Source: Vitellaria paradoxa
Lineage: Eukaryota > Streptophyta > Magnoliopsida > Ericales > Sapotaceae
Direction of reading: 5' to 3'
DNA length: 64,000 bases
Assembly: GCA_019916065.1 (NCBI GenBank)
Contig: CM034243.1
Location: 27,988,147-28,052,146 of the forward strand
In this document: piece after piece, positions 22,792-34,800 of the stretch
How positions within the stretch are numbered: the stretch's first letter is position 1
Layout of the letters: each line of letters begins with the position of its first letter
The notes under the pieces: generated by a model
What the model was told of the DNA's origin: nothing
What the model saw: only the letters and a program-made list of their open reading frames with translations
Database searches by the model: none
Made by a program: the position numbers and the translations under genes

Positions 22792-23234
22792 CTAGATGCT
22801 AGTGCACATGTGCTGCGTATGAAAATTTTTTTTCTAACATTTTTGATAAATATATATAATTTATAGATATATATATGTAAGAATAGAGATAACTATTAGA
22901 TAGAAAATATTTATACTAACGCGTGTATGTGTATTTAATCTTTAGGTTATTTTTGTTAATATAAAAGAGTAGGACTAACTATGAAATAGAGAATACCTTA
23001 ATTGTTTTATAAATTTGAACAGGATAACTGAATTTGTAAACTTGAATTTAAATTTAAAATTTTTAATTTTGAAAAGTTGTAAAATAACTATTATATCCTT
23101 ACCTTTTAAAATTAATGTGTGTATTTGTATTTAGTTTTAGAAATATTTTTGTCAACTTAGAAAATAGGTTCTTCGTCAAAACTGCCACTTCATAAAAAAG
23201 TTCACTAAATCTTGGGGCTCCTTCTATAATAATA
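22792..23234 (-). mobile_element. Short non-autonomous Helitron, tandem copy 1
   Basis: The left end is CTAG (22792-22795) preceded by A, as expected for the 3' end of a minus-strand Helitron. GC-richer complementary words (GTGCACATGTGC) sit just inside. The body matches the adjacent copy 23235-23688 over its full length. The right end reads TTCTATAATA and lacks the last bases of copy 2. No coding content. Confidence 0.7.
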
Positions 23235-23282
23235 CTAGATGTTGGTGCACACATGATGCGTGTGAATTTTTTTTTAACATTT

Positions 23283-23325
<43 letters not shown>

Positions 23326-23688
23326 GATAAGAATAGCTATTAAATGGAAAACACTTAACACTAACGGGGTATGTAAAGTTAGTTGGGTTATTTTTGTCAA
23401 TATAAAAAGGATAAAAATAACCATGAAGTAGAAAATATACCTTCATTGTTTTTTAAATTTGAACATGAAAACTGAATTTTTAAATTTGAATTTAAATTCA
23501 AAATTTTTGAGTTTGAAAGGGTTGTAAAATTACTATTATATCTTTATCTTTAAAACTAACACATCTATATATATTTAGTTTTAGGAGTATTTTTGTCAAT
23601 TTTAAAAAATAAAAGTTTCATCAAAACTACTGCTTCATAAAAATAAGAATTTCACCAAATCTCAGTGCTCGCTTTATAATAGTATAGA
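23235..23688 (-). mobile_element. Short non-autonomous Helitron, tandem copy 2
   Basis: The left end is CTAG (23235-23238) preceded by A, with hairpin-capable GCACACATGATGCGTGTG just inside. The right end, TTTATAATAGTATAGA, is the reverse complement of a TC-initiated 5' terminus (TCTATACTATTATAAA). Those are the two diagnostic Helitron ends. It contains an internal (TA)n at about 23284-23318. No coding content. Confidence 0.75.
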
Positions 23689-23759
23689 CATAGATGTTGC
23701 ATTGCACACCCAACAATAACCTTCCTTAAAAACAATCGCTTGAGTACTATATGTATATA

Positions 23760-26661
23760 CTAGTGATAAAACTTGTGCGATGCACAGATTTGTCATATTA
23801 TATATTTATTTTATTTTTTAATTAAATTTTGTGTTAATAATCACTTAAAAATAATTTTTAATAAATTATATACAAAAATAATTAAGCTGTTAAATAATAA
23901 TTTAATTTATTAATAAATCACATGCCTACTTACTTATTTTTACTAATTAAAATATTACATGATAAATAAATTATTATTATCACTTAATCATATTCATTAT
24001 ATGAATGATTTGAAATATTATGTTAAATTAGATATGTAAAATAACAAAAATTTAAAAATTAATTTTTTACACTATTTTTATTTTCTTTTTTACTAATAAA
24101 ATTTATTAATTTAAATTTTATTTGATCTCAATTATTAAAGTAGAATGAGATAAGATGATAATGATATTTGAATTGAATTATAATTTTAAATTTTTATAAT
24201 AAAATAATTTAATTATCATTAAAATAAAAAATATATCATAAAATTATTTATAACTCTAAAAGTATATGTTGTCAAATAATAATTTATCTTTTATTTTATT
24301 TTACAAAATTATGTTTATATTACGATAAATATAATGATAAATTATAATTAGAATAAATGATAATTGAGATCAAAATTTATAATAGATTTGGACTAAATAT
24401 ATATTTTTAATGTTATAAAATTATGAATATAAATTTAAATTTTCAAATTTATAAAACTCTATTTAGAAAAATATATTTTAAAATAATGCACTCTATAGCT
24501 AAAATTGAAAATAAATTTATAAAAATATTTTTAATAAGATCATAAAATTATCACTTAGTATTTAATTTTTATCTAAATTAAATTCTAATATTTAATCCTA
24601 ACATAAAAATTTAAAAATTAACATAATAATCAATATAGATAATGAAAGGGGTAAGGATAAAAATTTCAATTTATGTAAAATACACAATGAAAAATTTACT
24701 AAAATCTAAAAAGTTACACTAAAAAATACATTAAATAAAAATAGAATAAATTTTAAAAATTATATTTTATAGATTTGAATGAGTAAATTGAAAAATAAGT
24801 CAAATAGGAGACTTTTTTGTATTATGATACATAAAAAAATTGAAATTTTACTAATAATAAATTAAATAATATAAATTTAATAAACAATCACATTAAAAAA
24901 TAAAATAAAATGTAAGAAATAGATCTTATATATTCGAATTGACGAAATAAAAATTAGCCAAAAAATACATAAACAAAAAATAATTTTAATATAAAGGAAT
25001 ATCATCTAATAAAAATATAATAATAAATCTAAGGATTTAAAGGAATATCATCTAATAAAAATAAATATAGTAATAAATCTAATGAAACATTAAACAAATT
25101 GAAAACTAATCATAAAAAGAGGTTTCTACTAAAATTTAATACACAAAAAGTTTAAATTTTAATAACATTTAAAAAATAATAAAATATAAAAAATTATGTC
25201 AATAGTCACATTAAGAAAATTCAATAAAAATTTTAAAAAATCAAACTTTATATTTCTGAATGAACAAATTGAAAAATATAGTAAAGAGTACGTTTTCCTG
25301 TAATACACAAAAAATTTAAAATTTTATCAATAATAAAAAATATAATAAAATTTAAAAATTAATGTTAACAATCATACTAAAAATAGAATAAAATTTAAAA
25401 AACTCAAACCTTATATATTTTAACAATTGCATCAAAAGATAGAATAAAAAAAAACCCTATATATTTCAATGAACCAAGCAAATCGAAGAGAAAATTGCTG
25501 TACCAAACAAATTGCAAAGTCAAAAAGAAAATTGCTATAGTAAAAAGTCTCAAAGAAATTTTAAAGGAAAAAAAGATTTGGTATTCATATTTTGTATACA
25601 AGAAAGTCCTATACTATTTAGATTAGAATCTTATAGGTTCCTATCCTATTTAAATTAGATTACCATTTTGATTAAATTGAAAGTCTAAATTCTATTAGAA
25701 GAATTAAATCCTATTAGAAGAATTTTTATGTATTTGGACTCAATATTTTTTTAATTTTTTATATATTTTTGTTTATTTTAAATTCTATCTGTAATTATTT
25801 TATTATTACCACATCTTCTAATTTTAATAGATATTTTTTATTTTTTATAACTTTTTATTATTTTAAGTTATGTATTTTTAAATCAAAAAGAGTAATATGT
25901 GCAATAAACAAAACCATTTCAAATAATCACGTCTCTTATCTACGTCATCCATTACTAATTTTATTTTTTTAATTTCTAATATTGTTTGATTTTTTAATAA
26001 ATAAAATATAAAAAATAAAAAATAAGATGTTCTATGATAAGTAAAAATGTAGGTTAAATAAAAATATCTAGTAATATTCATAACATTCTAGCTTAAATAA
26101 AATTACAAATAAGTGGTAATTATATACAATAATGATTTTTTTAGATTTAACAAGTTAATAAGTTTTCGTATTATTTTGATTACTAATAATAATAATAACA
26201 GCAACAATGATAATAATTTTTAAAACTTTTATTTAATAGGGTAAATATTTTTTACATTATTTTGTTTAATAACAATAATAATATTTATTATGTTTTAAAT
26301 AATAATTTATTAAAATATAAAAACAACAAAATAAGAATATGTTTTAAATAAAATAAAAATAAAAAATAAGAAGTTATATGATAAATAAAAGTATAAATTA
26401 AATAAAAATATCAGTGGTATCAATAAACATTCTAGTTTGAATAAAATTAAAAATTGTGAATAAGTATTATGTAAAATACTAATTTCTTCATAAGATAATT
26501 AAGACAATTATAATTAGGTATTACGTGTCACAACTATACACGTGTTACAGTCTAGCGAAAGTTAGTTCCTATATAGCGTAAAATGGTTATAATTAAGTGT
26601 CACGTGTCACTACAATAGCACGAGTTAGATTTTACGTGGTACACTGGTATTACCAAATTCT

Positions 26662-26721
<60 letters not shown>
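23760..26721 (-). mobile_element. Long non-autonomous Helitron (copy B)
   Basis: The left end is CTAG (23760-23763) preceded by A. About ten bases inward is a perfect hairpin TGTGCATCGCACA in minus-strand sense: the canonical Helitron 3' terminus. The interior is collinear with copy A (4805-10997), but at about 24208 it reads straight through where copy A holds the 3.4-kb LTR. The right end is a long TA run (26666-26721), as in copy A. No open frame of Rep or helicase type is present. Confidence 0.85.
26666..26721. repeat. (TA)n microsatellite, about 27 units
   Basis: Long uninterrupted TA run at the right edge of Helitron copy B. A 65-codon minus frame that runs through it is an artefact. 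Confidence 0.95.
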
Positions 26722-26722
<1 letters not shown>

Positions 26723-27904
26723 CATGATATACATGTGAAAGGGCTGATATCAATAAGAAAATATAAATTTATTAAAATTCTTTGAAAAAAAGTGAGAGAA
26801 GAGAAAAACAAAAATAAAATAAATAAAAATACAAACAAATAGAGGAAAATATAAAACTTCAAATATATAAACTTATTTGAATGGATTTAAAAATATAAGA
26901 AAATAAAAATATTTATCATTGTATTAGTTTTTTAATTTAATTAATTAATTGCTTTTATTTTCTATTACAATTTAAGCAAGAGAAGAATTTTAAACTTACA
27001 TCTTATTATTTTTTCGTGATAAATTATTAAGCCAAACATAACTTAAACGGATGCGAAAGTTAAAAAAAATGACAAAAATTAAATAAAATAATAAAATAAA
27101 ATATAAAAATAATTATGAAAAATATTTTATCCGTATCCAAATGGATTAAAAATTATAATAAAATAAAAGGTATTTATCAATATTTTAATTTTTTAATTTC
27201 CTAACTTGTATTTTTTTTCTTGTATTCTTTTCTTTTTATATTTCATTATAATCCAAACAAGAGTACGAATTTTGAATCCTATATCCCTTTCCCTTTCTTT
27301 TGTGGAGAGAGAAATATAGATGAGAGAGAAAACAATTGGATAATATGAAATTAAATAATAAAAAGAAACAGGAAAAATAACTAATAAAAATATTTGAACT
27401 TCTCAAAAAAAATGTGAAACTCTAAAAGAAAAAAAACAAAGTATGTTTGGAGTAAAAATTTGATGAAAAAAAAAAAGAAAAAAAGAAAGAAAAAAGGAAA
27501 ATGAAGTGAAAATAAAAAGAAAAAATATAAAATAATGAAAATAAACATAAAATCCTAAATACATACTCTTATCTTACTGGATTTAAAAAAATTACATTAA
27601 TTTTTTTATATTTTATACATATTTTCTTAAATTCTGTATTATAACTTGAATAAGAGAACGAATTTTGAATTCTTACTTTCTTTTTTTCGCGGCAAATTAT
27701 TGATCTAGACACAACCTAAACAAAAGAAAAAATTTTGAATGCCTATCTCTTTCTCCTTTTTTTTTTAATGGAAAGAGAAATCTAAAGACACAAGTAAAAG
27801 AAAAAATTGAATAAATATGAAATAACAAAATAAAAAATAAAAATTTAATTAATAAAATAATATTTGAATTTATTCGGAAAAAAAACTCTAAAAAAAAAAT
27901 AGTA

Positions 27905-28260
27905 ATACTTAGAAGGACAAAAAAATTTCAGCAAGGACAAAAATAAAAAAATGATAAAAATATGTAAGTTAAAAGTGTATTATTATTCCTTCTTATAAGA
28001 AAAATGTAACAACACTTGAAGGATAAAAAAAATATAAAATAAGGACAAAATAAAAAAATTGCTAAAAATATATACGTTGAAAGTGTATTGCGACTTATTA
28101 TAAAAAGAAAAAAAAGACAAACAAAACAAAACAAAATACAGCAACACTTAAGAACAAAAAATATAAATTAAAAATTAAAAAAAAAAGTAAAAATACATAC
28201 GTTAAAAAGTATATTTCAGCTTATCATATAAAAGAAGATAGAGTAGAATTAGAAAAAAAA
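27905..28260. repeat. Degenerate minisatellite, about three units of 105-120 bp
   Basis: Successive units share, in order, ACACTT(G/A)A, GGACAAAATAAAAAAAT, AAAAATAnATACGTT(G/A)AAA and GTGTATT followed by CTTATnATAA. Confidence 0.65.
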
Positions 28261-28499
28261 ATATTATAACTCTAACCAAAAAAAAATTGAAATAAAAATA
28301 GAAAAAAAACGCAACCCTTACAAAACTGAAAAAAAAAAAGGCGAAGAAAGGTAAAATAATAATAAATCTTAAAAAGAAATGTGCCAAAAGGGCATTTATT
28401 ATTATTTTTTTAAATAAAACCCGAAAAGAACAAAGGAAAAATGGCAATAAAGCAAAAATACGAGGGCATGATAAAAAAAAGGTGGCTAAAAAAAAAAAA

Positions 28500-28660
28500 A
28501 AAGCGAACGAAGAAGGATGGAAGGGCAAAATGGTAATAACAAAATAACGATGGACAAAATTGGAAAAAAAATGAAGAAAAAAAAGCCAAAGAAGGATAGA
28601 AGGACAAAATGGTAATAAAAAAATAACGATGGGCAAAACTGGAAAAAAAGTGGTTAAAAG
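28500..28660. repeat. Two-unit tandem repeat
   Basis: AAGAAGGATGGAAGGGCAAA and AAGAAGGATAGAAGGACAAA each precede ATGGTAATAA, then AATAACGATGG(A/G)CAAAA(T/C)TGG. The units are about 80 bases apart. Confidence 0.8.
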
Positions 28661-31569
28661 GGCCATTGAAGACCTTGAAGCCTATTCCTTCTCGTTACAG
28701 AGAATAAGTGCGCTCGTGAAGTTTCCAAATTTCTTTGTTGCATATGTTCAGTTTGTTTATTCTTTTTAATAAACATTGTTAAATTAATCATTATCTCATT
28801 TAAAAACTCAAACACATGGAGGAACAACTTTATTACTTATATAAAGTTTTGTTTCACTGATTAATTTTGTTCACTTAAATTCCATAAGTTTCAAAAATAC
28901 ACTTAGATTCTTTGAATTTTGTATTATATTTACTCAAACATTTAAAAAGTAACTGTTAACCAATTCAATATTATAAAATTACTTTTATACCCATAATATT
29001 AATAGAAAATATTTAGGAAGAACCTCTTTGCACAATAATTCCCCCTTATGTTCCACTTTACTTTTTTATTGATTAAAATTACTCAATCGCACATCTTTAT
29101 TTTCATCATATATTATGCATAATTATAAAATCAGAAATATTTTTATACAAAAATTTAGACCGAGTCATAATTATAATATTATAAGTATCCTTATTTTATA
29201 AGAGAAAATATTTTTTAAAACAAAATATCAGGACAACTTACCAAAAATAATTTTGTCTTTCCAGATTTTATGACAAACGAAGAATTGCCATCTTAATTTT
29301 TGAAAAAAATTCATTTATGGCTTAGTAAATAATTTTACAGTAATAAACATTTCCAATTCTAAATTTTTTTAAAAAATATTTCTTATTATAAGAAAACAAA
29401 ATTAATTTTTCAAAATAATGATACCTATGGTTTATTTGATAAATTTTTTTTTACTTAAAAAGTTATTTTTTAATACATTAATTTACTTATTTTAATAAAT
29501 TTTTTAATTTTTTTTGAAAAGTTCATATAGACTCCAACTAAATGACTTGAGGGCAATTACAAAAGTTTGTAAAGAAAAATAAATGAAAGAAATTAATTTT
29601 GTTGTTTGATTATTGAGTTAGAAAATTAAATAAACTAAAAATTATTTTAATATACTCGTTAAAATTATAAATATAAATGAAATTTACTTTTATTCTTTAA
29701 AACATTTTTTTTTATTCTATTATCCCAAACCGTCCAAATTTTTAAAGGTTTATTTATGAAGAATATTTATGTCATTTCAAATTACACGTAAAAAAAATGG
29801 CTAACTAAAATGGTTAATTTTGTTATTTCAATTAATAAAAAAATAGAATGGAGTGTAGTAAACCATTTGTGAAGTGCAAATAAACTCCTCCAAATATTTA
29901 TATTATGATATGATGTATCTATTATTTTAAAAATTACATTACAATTTTTTAATTAATTTTTTTGAATTTTTATATTAATAATTAATCTTTAAATTATTAT
30001 ACTTCACATTAATATTTTAAATTTATAGATTATTCATAAAAATTTGTAATTATACATATATAATATTTCTATATAAGTAACTACATTTGAAAATATGGGT
30101 GAGTTTGGTTTGCAAACAAATTCTAAAAAATTCTATAAATCTCTATTAACTTTATATCACATCAACTTTTTCCTTCCATCGATATCAAATGATATCAAAT
30201 GATAACGAAAAAACCTTACTTTCAATTTTTTTTCATGCTTTTTTTATGGAAAAACTAAGGGTATAAAGATAATTATATAATATTAAATTGGTCAACGGTT
30301 AATTTTTGGATGAAAAATCTAATAAAAGGTTTAAGTGACTGAAATTTAAGTGCACATGACCGAAATTTCAAGGGATGTAAATGAAATAAACCCTTTGAAA
30401 AAAAAAAAAAAAAAAAAAACGTAAACAAACAAGGAGAGGAAATCCACACGCAGGAGGAGTTACATACTTTTTGAACTATGTTTACCCTTCGATTGGATGC
30501 AACTAAAATTCTTAGGAATGATTTATGAAAGGTGTATAAAGATAGTAAAGGGGTATTATTTATGGAGGGTAGAACCACATTGATGTGGTATTTATAAAAG
30601 GGATGATAAATAGTACTTAGTTTGAATGATTTTCTAAAATAGATGTATAAGGATGGGTGTATAATATAAAAAACTATCAAATGACTCTTTTATCCTTGTG
30701 CAGTCCCAAAATTAATTATATGTTTATGTTAATTATATAATGTGAAAACTAACTAGTACAAATTAATTTTAGACAAATTAATTATAAATAAATTATGTTA
30801 TTAATAATACATTTTTTAATCACACGACCTCTTATTTGGAAAAAAAATTATATTTTTTTATTTTTATTAATATAATTTTTTCAATACATTTTTTCATTGG
30901 AAAAAAATAAGAATTTATTTCTAATATATAAAATATATTTTGTAGGTGAGAAGGGAAAGGAGATGAGAAGGGGCAAAATGGACCAATTTACTCCATGATA
31001 AGGGGGGGATAATTTTTGGATAGCTCAAACCGTCTTCAAAAATAATAAACTTTCTTCAAAGATTAAGGAGGCCGGATGATTTTTAGAGGGGGAAAATTTT
31101 GTTTCTCAAACCATGCAAAAACCATCACATCAAAGCTTATACAGGGTATTGTTTATAGAGGCTGCCTTTTACAGCATCCAATCGGATAGGTGTGTGAGCT
31201 TGAGATTGATTCTAGAACCGCAGCAGAAGCAGAGGTCTGCACAATTTACACTCCCACATGTTATTCAGTTGGTTGGGAACAAATTTTACAGTATAAGAAC
31301 AAAAACAAGACCAGACTTCTCCAGCTGTTTGGATTCTCATTCTCCCTCTATTCCCCAACTCTTTTCCAAATAATACATTTCTTACAAATCAAGAGACTAA
31401 GGTTTTGAATCTGAGCTGAAAAATCAGTGTAATTGCAGTGTGTAAGCAAATACCTACAAAATACTCATTGGCAAGACCAACTGGTTGTTCCTATAATACA
31501 CAGCAGTTAGAAGAATGTAAAAATTTCAACATTAAATGCAGAGAATTTTTCCCACCTTCCCTTGACTGG

Positions 31570-31851
31570 CTATTGAGTGAGAGGAAGGCATTCGAGCTCA
31601 ATGTCTAGCACTCCCCTTTCAACATTCTGCAGCCTCAGAGTGATATCCTGCTTTACCCTCCCTTTGACGAAGGTGATGATACCGTCTCTTACCAGCGTGT
31701 TGTCTTTGCTTGCAACCCACTTCCCTAGCTGCATTGGCTCCCTGATTGATGTCGCCTCGTGGGCTCTGGCAGCAGATACCAAGGGTCGAATGTCAATCTC
31801 CGCACTCCCCATGAAATCATCAGTTTTGAATGTATCCTTGTCGAACACCAG
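31570..31851 (-). CDS. AGD11: AGD11-type gene, coding exon 9 (stop)
   Basis: 282 bases from acceptor TTATTTCCAG to a TAG stop. It encodes [20 protein letters not shown], the [12 protein letters not shown] segment and the C-terminus ELECLPLTQ, all family-typical. Confidence 0.96.
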   Translation of the reverse strand: MVFDKDTFKTDDFMGSAEIDIRPLVSAARAHEATSIREPMQLGKWVASKDNTLVRDGIITFVKGRVKQDITLRLQNVERGVLDIELECLPLTQ

Positions 31852-34800
31852 CTGGAAATAACCATCCAAAATTCTCTTACTAAACATGATTTAAGTTTAG
31901 AGTGAAGTTCGTGACATGCAATTTCTTTTTTTTTTTTTTTTCCTTCTTAAAAAAAAAATGAATCTTATGAGCAATGCGTTTTTTGTATTATTTTATTTGG
32001 AGTTATTATGCAACATAGGAACATAGTTGTTAATGGAAATATTGGCAATTATAAAAATGAAAATTGTTCAACATTTGAAAAAAAAAAAATTAGCGTTCAA
32101 CGAAAATATTAAGTAAATCAAGCATATTCTTTTTCCTTTTCTCCCCCCCCCCCTTTTTCTGTTCCTACTTAGCTTCCTTAAATTTAACTAGTTTATTTCA
32201 ATCCAAGTTTTAATATTTTCATTTTCTTGTAGATGGGCGGATCTAGCAATTTTGTTGAGTGGGGCCAAAATTTAAAAAAAAAAAAAAAAAGCTGTTGTGG
32301 TTAAACAATAAAAGCTGTTATGATTAAAAATAAATAAATAAATAAAGCGGGAGCTGCAGGGTTCAACGAGAGAGAGAGAGAGAGATTTAATTGATTTGAC
32401 AATAGAACAATAATTATTTAACATATTTAAAGAGACAAATTTTAAATTAAGTAGGGGCAATTTATATATTATGTATCAAAAAATAAAAAAATTATACAAA
32501 ATATATTAAAATGTACAAATGTTTGGCAGTTAGTGGAGCAGCTGTGCCCCCCCGGGAGGCACCCTTTCTTAAATCTGCCCCTGCTTGTAGAGCGCATTTC
32601 TTTTTCTTATTCCTCTCTCACCCCCTAGATTGTGTTTGTTGACTATGCATGGGCAAAAAAGTTTGGTTTGGATCTACTTCAGAATGCAGAGCTACTCATG
32701 AATGAAATTAATATAATATTAGAGCAGTAAAAAATATTATAAATCATTTTCAACTCACAATGCATATGAAACTTCAAAATAGCAAAAAATTATTCAATTA
32801 CAATTAGCACTTCCTCACTTGAGATACTAAGTACATACTACAGTCAAGATGTACAAGAGGGAAAAAGTTGAATTCGGTCTTTGAAAGTTAAAAACAAGAT
32901 GTAAAAGAAGCACAAAAGGACGGAAAAAAGCATTAAAAGCATTTTTGAAACAGTGGTCAAATACAGCTGGCAACAGAGATGATGTGGTGTCTGTACTTGT
33001 TCTCTCCTTTTTTTGTTGGGGGGGGGGGGAGGGGAGGTGTTGGTTTGGACCTTTTTGCAAGATATGTGTAGGGAATCCAGAAATTAGAGGCCTAAAATCT
33101 AGTTTGATAGTTGGAAAAGTGAGGAATCTAAGATAGCATTTCTTTAAAATATGTAATTATTTTTAACATATTTACTTCGAGAATTAAACAGAGTTCAATG
33201 ATGAGTCCCTCAATTATGTATCACGTACATATCTTTTGCATTACATTAATCTTTAATTAGTTTCAACTTTTAATCTATCTAAGAAGTTCAGCTGTGCTGA
33301 ACCATAGAATTTGATTCTAACTAGCACCTTCTACACTATGGCAATCAGATAGTCACAAACTGTGGACAAATGATTTACACGAAAAGGCACATCTTAAGTT
33401 ATGAGCATGCTGCACTGTGGTTCATGTGTACTAGGTTAAATGGTGTTAAAGATCATTACATGTTTAAATAATTGGTTGTACCTATCAAGTTATGTTTATC
33501 CTTTGGAATAGACTTACCAACTTTAACAGCGGAATCTGTTCTGGAATTGATAACATTAGCTGGTCATTCCAAACAGGGTTCAGGTTGTTCTTTATGGCAC
33601 GTGTCTTAACTGACTGCAACAAGTTCACAGAGAAATTTCAATTGTTAGATGTTGGATTTTATTTCTCCACCTTTTTTTTTTCCAGTTAAATGTAATGATA
33701 ATGACAGGATCACAGCTTACTTGTTGTCCCAATGATAGGATGACATAAGGATCGCTAGTCACCATGTCTCGAACAGCTAGGTTGGTGCCTCGGATCACCT
33801 TGACCTTAATTAATCCAATAAATTCGATCATACCTGCCTATAAGTAATGTATTAGAGCAACAAGATTACCATTCAAGTCAAACAGACAACTTAACATGAT
33901 GATAAATTGGTATAGCTTGGCGTATTTTAGCATGTAATATGACCAGAGATGGAATTTATATCATTGATTCCACATCTTAAAAATGCATCTTCCCCATAAG
34001 GCTATAAAAAGGGTTTTAAATGATTAGTTATTTGTTTCTTTTTCTTTGCTTGGATTTTTTATGGGTGGTCAATATTTATCATTGGTCAGGAGCACGGGCT
34101 GCAAGCTCCCTTCTTGATGTGCTTGAGTGAATAATGGGTTAGGGAGTGGAGCATGTAGTGTTTCCGTGGTAAGGTACAAGTATTTCAGTGAAGATTCTGT
34201 TAAGTTAGGGTTAGGGTTTCAGCTGTATAAATACGTCATGATGTATCCTGTAAACCTAACGAGTGAAATACATAAAATATTTTCTCGTAGACATAGGTAC
34301 ATTGCCGAACTACATAGATCTATGTTTTATTGATTGTTTCTCTTGTGCAATCTTAATTCTGCAGCAATAAATTGGTATTAAAGTATCAGATTTCCACTCG
34401 ACTTTGGTCAGTTTTGTAATGGCAATGACACACGATGTGGACAAACCCAATAGGAGAAACAATTTTAGCATGTGGCATGCTAAGATGCATTTAGTGTCAG
34501 TTCAACAGGGTCCCCTGAAAGAATACGGGGTAAAGATGCTTTACCTTCAACTTTGACCAAAGAGGAGAAACAAGATCTACTTGACAAGTCACATAGTATT
34601 ATTCTGTCGTGCTTGAGCAATGAGGTGTCGCAGGAAGTCACATATATGGATACTAACGATTTTAGAATGTGGCATGCGAAGATGCATCTAGTGTCAGTTC
34701 AACAGGGTCCCCTGAAAGAATGAAGGGTAAAGATGCTTTACCCTCAACTTTGACCAAAAGAGGAGAAACAAGGTCTACTTGACAAGTCACATAGTGTTAG

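Larger units (their letters stand above)
26722..31569. other. Gene-free, purine-skewed low-complexity DNA
   Basis: The plus strand is dominated by A with some G from about 26750 to 28690, then becomes mixed AT-rich. Minus frames up to 154 codons at 27928-28666 are strings of Phe/Leu/Ile produced by this skew and are not genes. At 30480-31100, AT-rich DNA carries G runs and MITE-like words, with no resolved boundaries. The last ~170 bases probably hold the 3' UTR of the minus-strand ARF-GAP gene. Confidence 0.55.

Noticed and set aside
23099..23446. 115-codon minus frame over the tandem Helitrons
   Set aside because: It crosses a TA microsatellite and both Helitron copies; no conserved coding is shared between the copies.
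27928..28666. Long minus-strand frames of up to 154 codons
   Set aside because: They consist of Phe, Leu and Ile from an A-rich plus strand, have overlapping equivalents in other frames and show no domain.
31577..31861. 94-codon plus frame
   Set aside because: It is the complement of exon 9 of the ARF-GAP gene.
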